NCBI GenBank assembly: GCA_903822185.1
Contig: CAIJOA010000011.1
Coordinates: forward strand, 124,001 to 188,000
DNA length: 64,000 bases
DNA from: an uncultured Rhodospirillales bacterium
Lineage (GTDB): Bacteria; Pseudomonadota; Alphaproteobacteria; ATCC43930; CGMCC-115725
Reading direction: 5' to 3'
Position numbers and translations under genes: made by a program. The notes under the pieces are model-generated. The model saw only the letters and a list, made by a program, of their open reading frames with translations, was not told the DNA's origin and did not search any database. Below, piece by piece: positions 9,150-17,845 of this stretch; the stretch's first letter is position 1, and the number at the start of each line of letters is the position of its first letter.

Positions 9150-10103
9150 TTAGAGCGAAATTTCCTGCCCGACGCCGAGGCGTAAAGCTTCTTTGTAAAG
9201 CCAGTTCGCGAAGGCGATGTCGCCGGCGCCGCCTGCTGACTCATGAAAGACGGTAGTGACGCCTTTGCCGATGGCCGGTTTCTTTTCGATGACGACATCG
9301 CCCAACTCGTCGATATCTTCCCAACGGATTTTACCCTCGGCGACCAACGTGCAGAGAAAGCTGGGGCGAAGCGGCGCTTTTTCCTGATCGATGCTACTGA
9401 CCAGCTTGCGCCCCGCCGTCAGGAACAGATCGCGCGGCAATTCGCCGATAGGTCCCATGCTTGCGACGAAACAGCCGGGTTTTAGCCAGGCGGTATCGAA
9501 CACCGGCTGCTGAGAACTGGTTGCGACCAGAACCATATCCATATCGGCAACCGCGTCGCGGCTTTCCGCGACGGGCCTGACCGTGCAGCCCAACTTTTTG
9601 GATGCGTCGGCGGCGAAAGTCCCGCGCGCATCGGCATTGCGGCTGAAGACGCAGATATCCTCGACTGAGCGCACGGTCTTTATCCCTTTAAGCAACGCGA
9701 GCGCATTTCGTCCCGTTCCGATGACGCCCAATTTGCCGATCCGTTGCGGCGCCAGATGCTTGGTCGCGGCACCAACGGATGCTCCCGTCCGCAAGGTCGT
9801 AAACGGATACGCGACGAGCGCCAGCAAGGCGCCGTCCGTGTTGTAGAGTGCAGCCAGATGATCGCGGATGCCGCTTGCCGGTGTCAGCCCTAAGGCAGGA
9901 CCGAAGCGCACGCCCATCCGCTCGCTGTCCAACAACACGCCCGATACGACGCGCAGCGCGCCACCGGGAACCGGAAGATGAAACGGCGCATGAACCGCCA
10001 CCTTTCCCCGCGCCTGCTCCGCCAACGCGTCCTCTGTGACCGCGATGGCCTGTGCCATATCGATCATTTTGACGACTTCCGAGGCTTTGAGTACTAGCGG
10101 CAT
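9150..10103 (-). CDS. ornithine cyclodeaminase / mu-crystallin family protein
   Basis: A 317-aa NAD(P)-binding protein. The Rossmann turn GVIGTGRNALALLKGI (about residues 125-140) and the N-terminal MPLVLKASEVVKMIDMAQAIAVTEDAL helix are typical of the ornithine cyclodeaminase/mu-crystallin family. Members include ornithine cyclodeaminase, alanine dehydrogenase, ketimine reductases and opine-type synthases, so the name ornithine cyclodeaminase should not be taken literally. GGAGCATCAA before the ATG is a good ribosome site. Its place between the importer and an M24-fold protein suggests a role with an amino- or imino-containing substrate. Confidence 0.85.
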   Translation of the reverse strand: MPLVLKASEVVKMIDMAQAIAVTEDALAEQARGKVAVHAPFHLPVPGGALRVVSGVLLDSERMGVRFGPALGLTPASGIRDHLAALYNTDGALLALVAYPFTTLRTGASVGAATKHLAPQRIGKLGVIGTGRNALALLKGIKTVRSVEDICVFSRNADARGTFAADASKKLGCTVRPVAESRDAVADMDMVLVATSSQQPVFDTAWLKPGCFVASMGPIGELPRDLFLTAGRKLVSSIDQEKAPLRPSFLCTLVAEGKIRWEDIDELGDVVIEKKPAIGKGVTTVFHESAGGAGDIAFANWLYKEALRLGVGQEISL

Positions 10104-10117
10104 TTGATGCTCCTGCC

Positions 10118-11320
10118 TCAGGAAGTCACGAGCAACTCGACAGGACGCGCACCAAGTTCTTGATAGCCGTTATCGGTAATGACGAGCGATGTTCCGCCCA
10201 GCAGCAGCTCCCCCGTCTCCGGGTCTTGAAGGGTCGGGGCAATGCTGAAAATCATGCCGCTGGTCAGGGTGAAGTTACCGCCACCGGACAGCGGTTTGTT
10301 GCCGACGGGCGGCAACTTGAAGGCAGGGCCCGGAAATTCCGGAACGTCGATGCCGTACTGATGCATTTGCGCATGCTCGGTCGGCTCGAAACCGGCATCC
10401 GTACAAGCCGCCTCGTAGAAATCGTAGAGTGCGCGATTGGAAAGGCCTGCTTTCACTTGCTTGAGCACGTTCGTGCGGACTTTCTTGACCGCGTCGAACA
10501 TCGTCAGATGCCGCTGCTTGGGATTGCCGACGACGATTTCCTGATCGGAATGACCCGCATAGTGATGGTAATGCGCATGTGCAGTCAGGGTAATGATGTC
10601 GCCTTCTTTGATGCGCGAATTGAGCGTGATATCCGCCAGCAAGGGATTCTGGACTGGCACCGCGCCGAAATTGAGCGTGAAGGTGGAATTGAGATCTCCA
10701 CCTGCATCCCACATCGCCTGCCGCCCCATTTCGACAAGCCGGCGTCCGATCATGCCGGGTTTGGCGTTTTCGCAGACGTGGACGATCGCGGCATTGAAGA
10801 CATGATTCGCGCGATCGATCAGCGCGACTTCTTCCGGGCTTTTGAGTGTGCGGATGTTGTTGAGAATATCTTCGGCATTGACCAATTGCAGCGACGGCAA
10901 CGCTTTCATCACAAAACTATAAGCCTGCTGGCTGAGCGCACCTGCATAGCCGAGCTTCGAATTCTCGAGATGTAATTCCTTGATGCGCGCAACGAGCGGC
11001 GACGGGTTGCGGCCGGCGCTGACACGTTTGACCCATTCTTGGGATTCCGTAACGACCTTGGAATCGAGATCTACCAGATAGCGCCACGGCAGAACGACCT
11101 CGAAATCTTCTTCCTCGGTCGGCAACAGTCCGAATTCTTCGCCCCAAATGCCGTTGCTGAGATAGAGCAAATGACTCTCGGTAACGATAAGGCCTGCCAA
11201 GCCCTCTTCGCGCAATTTGGCGCGGATCGTCGCGTAACGCCGGTTACGTTCCGCCACGGATAAGGGTGGGTGGGTCTTATCGCTGCCCGGGCCAAAGAAT
11301 TGTTGCCGATTGTCGAGCAT
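10118..11320 (-). CDS. M24-fold (pita-bread) protein, probably non-metallo, creatinase-like
   Basis: A 400-aa protein with a creatinase N-terminal domain (LSVAERNRRYATIRAKLREEGLAGLIV) followed by a pita-bread domain of the M24 peptidase group. In true Xaa-Pro aminopeptidases two Asp, one His and two Glu bind the metals. Here the D-x-G position reads LTAH, the second Asp position reads YAGHSD, the VEPG Glu is Ala (SIAPT) and the final Glu region reads LGGTSLV. Only the His of MHQYG seems kept. It is therefore probably not a metallopeptidase, but a creatinase-like C-N hydrolase or another non-metal lyase. It lies 14 bp upstream of the ornithine-cyclodeaminase-family gene. Confidence 0.8.
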   Translation of the reverse strand: MLDNRQQFFGPGSDKTHPPLSVAERNRRYATIRAKLREEGLAGLIVTESHLLYLSNGIWGEEFGLLPTEEEDFEVVLPWRYLVDLDSKVVTESQEWVKRVSAGRNPSPLVARIKELHLENSKLGYAGALSQQAYSFVMKALPSLQLVNAEDILNNIRTLKSPEEVALIDRANHVFNAAIVHVCENAKPGMIGRRLVEMGRQAMWDAGGDLNSTFTLNFGAVPVQNPLLADITLNSRIKEGDIITLTAHAHYHHYAGHSDQEIVVGNPKQRHLTMFDAVKKVRTNVLKQVKAGLSNRALYDFYEAACTDAGFEPTEHAQMHQYGIDVPEFPGPAFKLPPVGNKPLSGGGNFTLTSGMIFSIAPTLQDPETGELLLGGTSLVITDNGYQELGARPVELLVTS

Positions 11321-11364
11321 TGTCCGTCCCTTTCTTCGTTTTTCTCGAGCGGCTCAATGAGCCG

Positions 11365-12156
11365 TTACGGATTGATGATTCCGTTGTCTCTATTGATCAC
11401 GAATCCTTCGCCATGCGCCAGAAAATTGCCGACGATGGCTGCGACCGCATCGGGACGGTCAGCCTCGATGTCGTGCGTCGCGTCATAGACCATGACAGTG
11501 AAGCATTTCCGCAAGAGCACCGAATAGTGCCGCGCCGCATCCGTCGAGACGATCGGATCGGATGTGCCGAATACCGCGAGAACCGGAACAGCAATCTCGC
11601 CCATCCGCGTTTCGAACGCAGGATCGCGTCCGTCGCCCATCAGCGTGGCAAAAGCTTCACGGCGCTGCGACGCCAGTTCAACCCCGCCTCCCTCGCAAAG
11701 CCAATCCGTCGCGCGCACTCCGGCATCCGAGGTGGCACGCGCCATCGGGTCCACAATCGTTGGCCGAATAGCTGTCGGCGCGATCAAGATCATCGACGTT
11801 AGCGGCGCGGGCCGTGCAATCGCCATGCGCAGCGCAACATCAGCACCAACCGAATGCCCCATGAGGCTGAAGCGCTCGATCGTGAGCACTTCGAGTGCTT
11901 GATTGAGAACTGCCGCGATATCGTCGAAAGAGCGCAGGGCGTCTCCGATCGGTACCTCAAGAGCGATGACGCGATTTCGCTGGGCGAGGATGCGATGGGC
12001 CTGCGACAACCGCAGACCACCCGCACCGTGAAGATAAACAAGCACCGGCCCGCTGCCCGCCTCCAGATAACGGACATCACATTGACCGACTTTGACGGAA
12101 CCGCGTTGAATCGCGTCGGTCATTTTTTCTTTTTCCATGTCGCGCGCCTCTCCCAT
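11365..12156 (-). CDS. alpha/beta hydrolase, small type
   Basis: A 263-aa alpha/beta hydrolase of the short classical type. The oxyanion-hole strand is VYLHGAGG, the nucleophile elbow GHSVG near residue 110, and the catalytic His probably that of YDATHDIEAD. It resembles esterases and C-C hydrolases such as the MhpC and 3-oxoadipate enol-lactonase group, but the substrate is not identifiable. Its ATG overlaps the stop of the upstream monooxygenase gene in an ATGA overlap, which fixes the start and implies coupled translation. It is only distantly related to the two longer permease-linked hydrolases. Confidence 0.85.
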   Translation of the reverse strand: MGEARDMEKEKMTDAIQRGSVKVGQCDVRYLEAGSGPVLVYLHGAGGLRLSQAHRILAQRNRVIALEVPIGDALRSFDDIAAVLNQALEVLTIERFSLMGHSVGADVALRMAIARPAPLTSMILIAPTAIRPTIVDPMARATSDAGVRATDWLCEGGGVELASQRREAFATLMGDGRDPAFETRMGEIAVPVLAVFGTSDPIVSTDAARHYSVLLRKCFTVMVYDATHDIEADRPDAVAAIVGNFLAHGEGFVINRDNGIINP

Positions 12157-13256
12157 CAGAGACTCCGCATGCGCGGCAAGACTTTAGTTCCGAACAGCTC
12201 GATCGACTTCCGGGCTTTTTCACCCAAGGTTGGGGCGCCGAGCGAAAGATCCAGCATTCCCGCGCCGATCGCATCGCGGACTCGAATGATTTGCTTCAGC
12301 ACCGTCTCAGGACTTCCGGCCAGAAGCTGTCCGTTCTCGATGCGATCTCGAATTTCGCCGCGTGACTGCAACCGTGCGCGCTGGGTTTCGATATCGCGCC
12401 CGTAGTAGCCTGATCCCGCGACTGCCGATTCAATCGCCTTGTTCGTCATGCCAAGGCCAAGGCTTGCCTGAACGCCGGCCGCGACGAGGTCCTCGATCGC
12501 TTGATCATCGGTTTCCGCCACGTGAAACGACATGCGATAGATAACGTCGTCTGGCGAAGGCTCCCACCCGAATTCGCGCGCCTGCTCGCGATAGTAATCG
12601 GCTGCCTTCATCGCGATTTGCAATGTCGTGAACGCGAAGCCGACCCCGAAGCGATTACGCGCCGCGAATTCACCGGATTCCGGCGTGGCCGCCGAGATGA
12701 AAATCGGCGGATGGGGTTTTTGGAAAGGTCGGGGCCAGATCGACACCGTACGATAATCGTAATAGCGCCCTTGCCAACCGAATGCTTGCGGCTCGGTCCA
12801 GGCTTTGCGGATCAGCTGAATCGCTTCCTGGAACCGTTCGCGAGATTCGGCGGGGTTGATGTTGTATGTCACATATTCGTTCGGCGAACCGCGCATCAAC
12901 CCGGCGATGACTCGTCCGCCCGTCAGGGTATCCAGCATCGCAATCTCTTCTGCCACGCGAACGGGATTGAGGATCGGCAGATCGGGACCGAGTAACGCAA
13001 TTTTCGCATTGCGTAATTTCTGCGTCAGCACGCCGGCAAGGATCAACGGGTTGGGCGACATCGAAAACGGCGCGAAATGATGCTCGGCCACGGTCACATA
13101 ATCGAAACCCAGCTCGTCACCAAGCTCGATATGAGACATCCAACGCTGATAAGATTTTTGAGCGATTTCAGCCGAGTAGGGATCGGCGGGAACAGGCCAA
13201 ACGCCCTTCTTCGACGGACCTTCATAACGTGTCGTGCAGAAAAGCGATGCTTTCAC
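12156..13256 (-). CDS. LLM-class flavin-dependent oxidoreductase (bacterial luciferase family)
   Basis: Luciferase-like monooxygenase with a TIM-barrel fold that uses reduced flavin supplied by a separate reductase. Family features include the start KASLFCTTRYEG, GFDYVTVAEHHF, ALLGPDLPILNPVRVAEEIAMLD and GGRVIAGLMRGSPNEY. The track start at 13277 is a TTG. The GTG at 13256 is preferred because it begins at the conserved KASLF strand and has a GGGAG site upstream. Such enzymes oxidise amines, sulfonates, ketones or long-chain compounds. Here it would be the first enzyme gene after the LysR gene. Substrate unknown. Confidence 0.87.
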   Translation of the reverse strand: MKASLFCTTRYEGPSKKGVWPVPADPYSAEIAQKSYQRWMSHIELGDELGFDYVTVAEHHFAPFSMSPNPLILAGVLTQKLRNAKIALLGPDLPILNPVRVAEEIAMLDTLTGGRVIAGLMRGSPNEYVTYNINPAESRERFQEAIQLIRKAWTEPQAFGWQGRYYDYRTVSIWPRPFQKPHPPIFISAATPESGEFAARNRFGVGFAFTTLQIAMKAADYYREQAREFGWEPSPDDVIYRMSFHVAETDDQAIEDLVAAGVQASLGLGMTNKAIESAVAGSGYYGRDIETQRARLQSRGEIRDRIENGQLLAGSPETVLKQIIRVRDAIGAGMLDLSLGAPTLGEKARKSIELFGTKVLPRMRSL

Positions 13257-13347
13257 AGGCCGTTCGCTCCCACCCAATCGTTTTAGACTTATTGATTAAA
13301 ACTCTAAGGAACCTCGACCGGGATGAGCAACGATCAATTCCGCAAAA

Positions 13348-14298
13348 CTATTGTGACTGGCCGGCAATAATCTCGCTCGTCGTCTCCTCGTTCGGAACGA
13401 GACCGCAGATAAAATCGACGAAGGCACGGACCCGGCTCGCGCGAAAACGGCTCGGCGGATAAACGATATAGGCCGTCGGTCCTTGATGGCGAAAACTCGG
13501 CATGATGACTCTCAACCGTCGCGCCGCGACTGATCGCCGAATCATGAAATCCATCAGATAGGCGATGCCGACCCCGCCGGCAGCCGCATCGAGCAAAGCG
13601 TGAAGATCATCGATATTAACGGCGCCTGGAACCTTGAAAGAAGCCGGTTGTCCATTCTCCGTCAGTGTCCATTCACGAGGCGTTTCGCTATGAGGTTGGA
13701 TGTAGGCCAAGCAGCGATGCCGCGCGAGATCAGAGAGTGTTTCGGGCGTCCCATGCTGACGAAGATAGTCCGGCGAGGCGCAGAGCACGTAGCTGATGTC
13801 GCAGACTTTCCGAGCCACCAACCGCGCGTCGTGCGGTTTGCCCAACTGCATCGCGACATCCACCCCCTGTTCCACCATGTCGGAAATGCCACTCATCAAT
13901 CGGATATCGAGGTTCACCTTCGGATAGCGATCGGTAAACTCGGATAAGACGGGAAAAACAACAGCGCGGCCGAAAGATTTAGGCAAGCGGACACGCAATC
14001 GGCCGCTTGGTTCGGTTTGCGAATGATTGATTTCATCCTCAACCTCGGCAAGCTCGTTGAGTATCTGCTTGCATCGTTGAAAATAAATCTCGCCTTCAGC
14101 TGTCAGGCTGATGCTACGTGTCGTCCGGCTAACAAGTTGAACACCAAGGCGATCTTCCAGCCGGGCGACCGATCGGCTTACGCCCGACGCCGTGATATCC
14201 AAGCGCCGCGCAGCAGCGGTAAAGCTGTCGCATTGTCCAACCTGCACAAAGACTGAAACATTGCTCAGCAAGTCAGTCTGGGACTTGTCTCGCGTCAC
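13348..14298 (-). CDS. LysR-family transcriptional regulator
   Basis: A 316-aa regulator. The N-terminal winged helix-turn-helix is clear (FVQVGQCDSFTAAARRLDI, then TASGVSRSVARLEDRLG, then LVSRTTRSISLTAEGE), followed by an effector-binding domain of the periplasmic-binding fold. It is co-directional with, and about 90 bp upstream of, the flavin monooxygenase gene. LysR proteins are often divergent from their targets. Here, a co-directional first-gene position suggests it may control the whole 14.3-2.9 kb run, including itself. The effector is unknown. Confidence 0.88.
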   Translation of the reverse strand: MTRDKSQTDLLSNVSVFVQVGQCDSFTAAARRLDITASGVSRSVARLEDRLGVQLVSRTTRSISLTAEGEIYFQRCKQILNELAEVEDEINHSQTEPSGRLRVRLPKSFGRAVVFPVLSEFTDRYPKVNLDIRLMSGISDMVEQGVDVAMQLGKPHDARLVARKVCDISYVLCASPDYLRQHGTPETLSDLARHRCLAYIQPHSETPREWTLTENGQPASFKVPGAVNIDDLHALLDAAAGGVGIAYLMDFMIRRSVAARRLRVIMPSFRHQGPTAYIVYPPSRFRASRVRAFVDFICGLVPNEETTSEIIAGQSQ

Positions 14299-14340
14299 GG
14301 CTTTTAGCTCCCTTGATGTCGCATCCCCCGTAAAAGGTGC

Positions 14341-14356
14341 GGCTTGCAGGCAAGCC
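14341..14356 (-). terminator. short perfect hairpin after bioA
   Basis: GGCTTGC..GCAAGCC forms a 7-bp perfect stem with a 2-nt centre in the gap between the bioA stop and the LysR start. Read on the minus strand it is followed by GCACCTTTTAC, a weak T-run, so it could terminate bioBA transcripts. The U-tract is poor, hence the low confidence. Confidence 0.35.
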
Positions 14357-14387
14357 TATCAAATATTTTACCGAACGAGAAAGCGGC

Positions 14388-15650
14388 TCATCTTGTTCCG
14401 CCAGCAAGAACACGCTGAACGGCATTGGTAAGAAACGAAAGATCACCCGCGTCGATGGTGAAGGACGGCGTTAGGTAAATTGTATTACCGAAAGGGCGTA
14501 TCCAAACATCTTCGGCAATAAAGCGTTGGCGCAGCTTCTCGATATCTGAGACCTGTGCAAGCTCCACCACGCCGATTGCGCCCATCACCCGCACGTCCCG
14601 CACGCCCGGTAGATCGCGGCATGCAGCAAGGTCGTGGCGCAACATTCGTTCGATGGCCACGACTTGCTCAAGACGCGGCTCGCGTTCGAACAGATCGAGA
14701 GAGGCATTGGCGGCCGCGCAGGCGAGCGGATTGGCCATGAAGGTCGGTCCGTGCATCAGTGCCTTGTCGAAATCATCCGACAAGAAAGCATCGAACACAT
14801 GCCGCCGCGCCACCGTCGCCGCAAGCGCCACGGTGCCTCCGGTCAAAGCTTTCGACAGCATGATGATATCGGGAGCGATGCTGGCGGCCTCGCTGGCGAA
14901 CAACGCACCGGTACGACCGAAGCCCGTGAATATCTCATCGCAGATCAGCAACAGGCCATATCGGTCTGCCATCATGCGAAGATGACGCAGCACTGCGGCG
15001 TCGTGGAAGATCATGCCGCCCGCACCTTGCACCAAAGGCTCGACAATAATACCCGCAATGTCCCGGCCATGCTTTTCGAGCAGAGCGTCCAATGCAGCAA
15101 TGCGTTCAGAATTATCAGGCAGGTCAGCGATCAAGTGCTGTGGCAGCATCGCTTGTAGATGCCGGTGCATTCCCTCTTGGGGATCGCTAATCGCCATCGC
15201 GCCCAGCGTGTCACCGTGATAGCCGTTTTTGAAAGCGAGGAACTTCGAGCGCAGCTCGCCACGATTGATCCAGTACTGGGTCGCCATCTTCAGCGCGATC
15301 TCGACCGCGACCGAACCGGAATCGGAAAAGAAGACATGATCGAGATCGCCTGGCAACAGCTTCGCGAGCCGCAGCGCCAGACGCGCGGCCGGTTCGTGCG
15401 CTAGCCCCGCGAACATCACATGCGGCATGGTTTCAAGCTGCGCCGTGATGGCGGCGCGGATATGCGGATGGTTGTAACCGTGACACGCCGTCCACCAGGA
15501 CGCGGTGCCGTCGATCAGTTCGCGGCCGTCTTCGAGGATTATGCGGCAACCCTCGGTACGCTTCACGGGAAGCGGCGGCGTCGCCGTCTTCATCTGCGCA
15601 TAGGGTCGCCAGAGATGCGGCAGCCCTTCGGCAAGCCAATCGCCGGTCAT
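14388..15650 (-). CDS. bioA: adenosylmethionine-8-amino-7-oxononanoate aminotransferase
   Basis: A 420-aa class III PLP aminotransferase that converts 7-keto-8-aminopelargonate to 7,8-diaminopelargonate using S-adenosylmethionine as amino donor. Diagnostic stretches are HLWRPYAQMKTA, DGTASWWTACHGYNHP (the Trp-rich BioA site), ICDEIFTGFGRTG and IIMLSKALTGG with the PLP lysine. Length matches the family. Its ATG overlaps the bioB stop (ATGA), so bioB and bioA are one operon. Confidence 0.96.
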   Translation of the reverse strand: MTGDWLAEGLPHLWRPYAQMKTATPPLPVKRTEGCRIILEDGRELIDGTASWWTACHGYNHPHIRAAITAQLETMPHVMFAGLAHEPAARLALRLAKLLPGDLDHVFFSDSGSVAVEIALKMATQYWINRGELRSKFLAFKNGYHGDTLGAMAISDPQEGMHRHLQAMLPQHLIADLPDNSERIAALDALLEKHGRDIAGIIVEPLVQGAGGMIFHDAAVLRHLRMMADRYGLLLICDEIFTGFGRTGALFASEAASIAPDIIMLSKALTGGTVALAATVARRHVFDAFLSDDFDKALMHGPTFMANPLACAAANASLDLFEREPRLEQVVAIERMLRHDLAACRDLPGVRDVRVMGAIGVVELAQVSDIEKLRQRFIAEDVWIRPFGNTIYLTPSFTIDAGDLSFLTNAVQRVLAGGTR

Positions 15651-16618
15651 CAGCCCTGCATGGGTTTCATGCCGAGCCGGTCCATCAAAGATTGATCGCG
15701 GTCGCGGCCCGGATTGGGCGTGGTCAAAAGCTTTTCACCGCAAAAAATCGAATTGGCGCCGGCGAGGAAACACAGCATCTGCATCTCGTCGCTCATGTCC
15801 TCACGGCCCGCAGACAGGCGCACCATCGATTTCGGCATGGTGACGCGCGACACCGCAATGGTCCGCACGAACTCGATTGGATCGAGCGCCGCGACATCCG
15901 TCAACGGGGTGCCTTCGACCTTGACCAGAAGATTGATCGGCACGCTTTCAGGATGTGCCGGTAGGGTCGCCAGCGCGACGACCATGCCGACGCGATCCTC
16001 GCGCGTCTCACCCATGCCGACGATACCGCCGCAGCAGACATTGATGCCGGCGTCGCGCACACGCGCCAGCGTATCGAAGCGATCGTCCATCGTGCGTGTC
16101 GTGATGATATCGCCGTAATATTCCGGCGAGGTATCGAGATTATGATTGTAGTAATCCAGTCCCGCGGCCTTCAGCCGTTGCGCCTGGGGCTCGGTCAGCA
16201 TGCCCAGCGTCGCACAGGTTTCGAGACCCAGCGCCTTCACATCGGCGATCATGCCGGCGACGGCATCGAGATCGCGGTCCTTAGGTTCGCGCCAAGCCGC
16301 GCCCATGCAGAAGCGCCCCGCCCCGCCCACCTTCGCCGCCTTCGCGGCAGCGACAACCGCCTCGCGGCTCATCAGCTTGCCCGCATCGACACCGGTTTCG
16401 TAAGACGCGCTCTGCGGGCAATAGGCGCAATCCTCGGCGCAGCCGCCCGTCTTGATCGACAACAAAGTCGAAAGCTGAATCTCGGTCGGATCGAAATAGC
16501 GGCGATGCACCAACTGCGCGCGAAACATCAGCTCGGTCAGCGGCAGATCGAATAACGCTCGCACTTCTGCCCGCGACCAATCATGTCGCAGTATCGATTC
16601 TGCAGCCGTATCGGGCAT
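15650..16618 (-). CDS. bioB: biotin synthase
   Basis: A 322-aa radical-SAM enzyme that inserts sulfur into dethiobiotin. The radical-SAM motif [12 protein letters not shown] provides CxxxCxxC, and [13 protein letters not shown] and [10 protein letters not shown] are characteristic of BioB. It acts with its [2Fe-2S] sulfur donor in the cytoplasm. It reads away from bioF across a 72-bp gap that holds both promoters, and overlaps bioA by an ATGA. Confidence 0.97.
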   Translation of the reverse strand: MPDTAAESILRHDWSRAEVRALFDLPLTELMFRAQLVHRRYFDPTEIQLSTLLSIKTGGCAEDCAYCPQSASYETGVDAGKLMSREAVVAAAKAAKVGGAGRFCMGAAWREPKDRDLDAVAGMIADVKALGLETCATLGMLTEPQAQRLKAAGLDYYNHNLDTSPEYYGDIITTRTMDDRFDTLARVRDAGINVCCGGIVGMGETREDRVGMVVALATLPAHPESVPINLLVKVEGTPLTDVAALDPIEFVRTIAVSRVTMPKSMVRLSAGREDMSDEMQMLCFLAGANSIFCGEKLLTTPNPGRDRDQSLMDRLGMKPMQG

Positions 16619-16635
16619 AAACGGTACCTTTCGCG

Positions 16636-16664
16636 TTGAGCAATACCCCGCGTACCGCTATACC
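16636..16664 (+). promoter_or_regulatory. candidate bioFD promoter in the bioB-bioF divergent gap
   Basis: TTGAGC and TATACC separated by 17 bp fit a sigma-70-type promoter reading toward bioF. On the other strand a TTGACC (plus strand 16672-16677) could be the -35 of bioBA, but its -10 is weak. No BioR-like TTAT..ATAA palindrome was found in the 72-bp gap. Confidence 0.42.
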
Positions 16665-16690
16665 CGGATTAGGTCAAGCCCAAGGCCCTC

Positions 16691-17845
16691 ATGCAAACGC
16701 TCGATCATTTCGCCGCCGAAAAGCTCCACGCTTTAGAGGCGCAGCAGCTACGGCGGACGCTGAGCGAAACCGCCCGCACCGACGGCGGGTGGATGGAGCG
16801 CAACGGGCGGCGGTTGCTGTCTTTTTCATGCAACGACTATCTCAATCTGAGCCAGCATCAGGCGGTTTGCGAGGCTGCCATCGCGGCGTTGCGGCAATAC
16901 GGCGCGGGTGCAGGGGCATCGCGACTCGTCACCGGCAATCACCCGCTATATGCGGGACTTGAACGGCGTCTCGCGACGCTCAAGCAAACCGATGATGCCT
17001 GTGTCTTCGGCTCGGGTTATCTCGCCAATATCGGCATCATCCCGACGCTAATGGGTAAGGGCGATCTGCTGTTGCTCGACGAACTCGCGCATGCCTGCAT
17101 TTGGGCCGGCGCGCGGATGAGCGACGGAGATGTCGTCACCTTCCGCCACAACGATACGGCGCATCTCGCGGAACTTCTGACCGAGAAACGCGGAAGCTAT
17201 CGCAACACGCTGATCGCGACAGAAGGCGTGTTCTCGATGGATGGTGACTGCGCGCCGTTACCTCAACTCGCTGAACTTGCCGAAGATCATCATGCTTGGC
17301 TGATGACCGACGATGCGCATGGTATCGGCGTACTCGGCAATGGTCGTGGTTCCAGCTTTGCTTATGACAAGCCGGTGCCGGTCGCGCTGCAGATGGGCAC
17401 GCTCAGCAAGGCGATCGGTTCCTATGGCGGCTATCTCTGCGCGTCGCAGCCGGTAATCGATCTGATGCGAACACGGGCGCGCAGCTTTATCTATTCGACA
17501 GGCTTACCACCGGCAAGTATTGCTGCATCGAGCGCGGCGCTGGACGTAATCGAACAGACGCCTGCCTTGACCGCTTTGCCTCTCGCAAAGGCGCGCCGCT
17601 TCACGCGGCTTCTCGCGCTCGACGAAGCGCAAAGTCCCATCGTGCCCCTCATTCTCGGCGAGGCGGAGGCCGCGTTGAATGCGTCCCGCCGGCTCGAAAC
17701 CGAAGGTTTTCTCGTCACCGCTATTCGCCCACCAACAGTCCCCACCGGCACGGCAAGACTGCGCTTCACCTTTTGCGCGCAGCATCCGGATGCGGAAATC
17801 GACCGGCTCGCCGCAATCATCCGCAATCGTATCCTCCCCGCGTGA
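16691..17845 (+). CDS. bioF: 8-amino-7-oxononanoate synthase
   Basis: A 384-aa alpha-oxoamine synthase that condenses pimeloyl-thioester with L-alanine, releasing CO2, to give 7-keto-8-aminopelargonate. Family motifs are SCNDYLNLSQH, GAGASRLVTGNHPLY, EGVFSMDGD, DDAHGIGVLG and the PLP-lysine site GTLSKAIGSYGGYL. Typical length. Its TGA overlaps a GTG that starts bioD (GTGA). Confidence 0.96.
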   Translation: MQTLDHFAAEKLHALEAQQLRRTLSETARTDGGWMERNGRRLLSFSCNDYLNLSQHQAVCEAAIAALRQYGAGAGASRLVTGNHPLYAGLERRLATLKQTDDACVFGSGYLANIGIIPTLMGKGDLLLLDELAHACIWAGARMSDGDVVTFRHNDTAHLAELLTEKRGSYRNTLIATEGVFSMDGDCAPLPQLAELAEDHHAWLMTDDAHGIGVLGNGRGSSFAYDKPVPVALQMGTLSKAIGSYGGYLCASQPVIDLMRTRARSFIYSTGLPPASIAASSAALDVIEQTPALTALPLAKARRFTRLLALDEAQSPIVPLILGEAEAALNASRRLETEGFLVTAIRPPTVPTGTARLRFTFCAQHPDAEIDRLAAIIRNRILPA

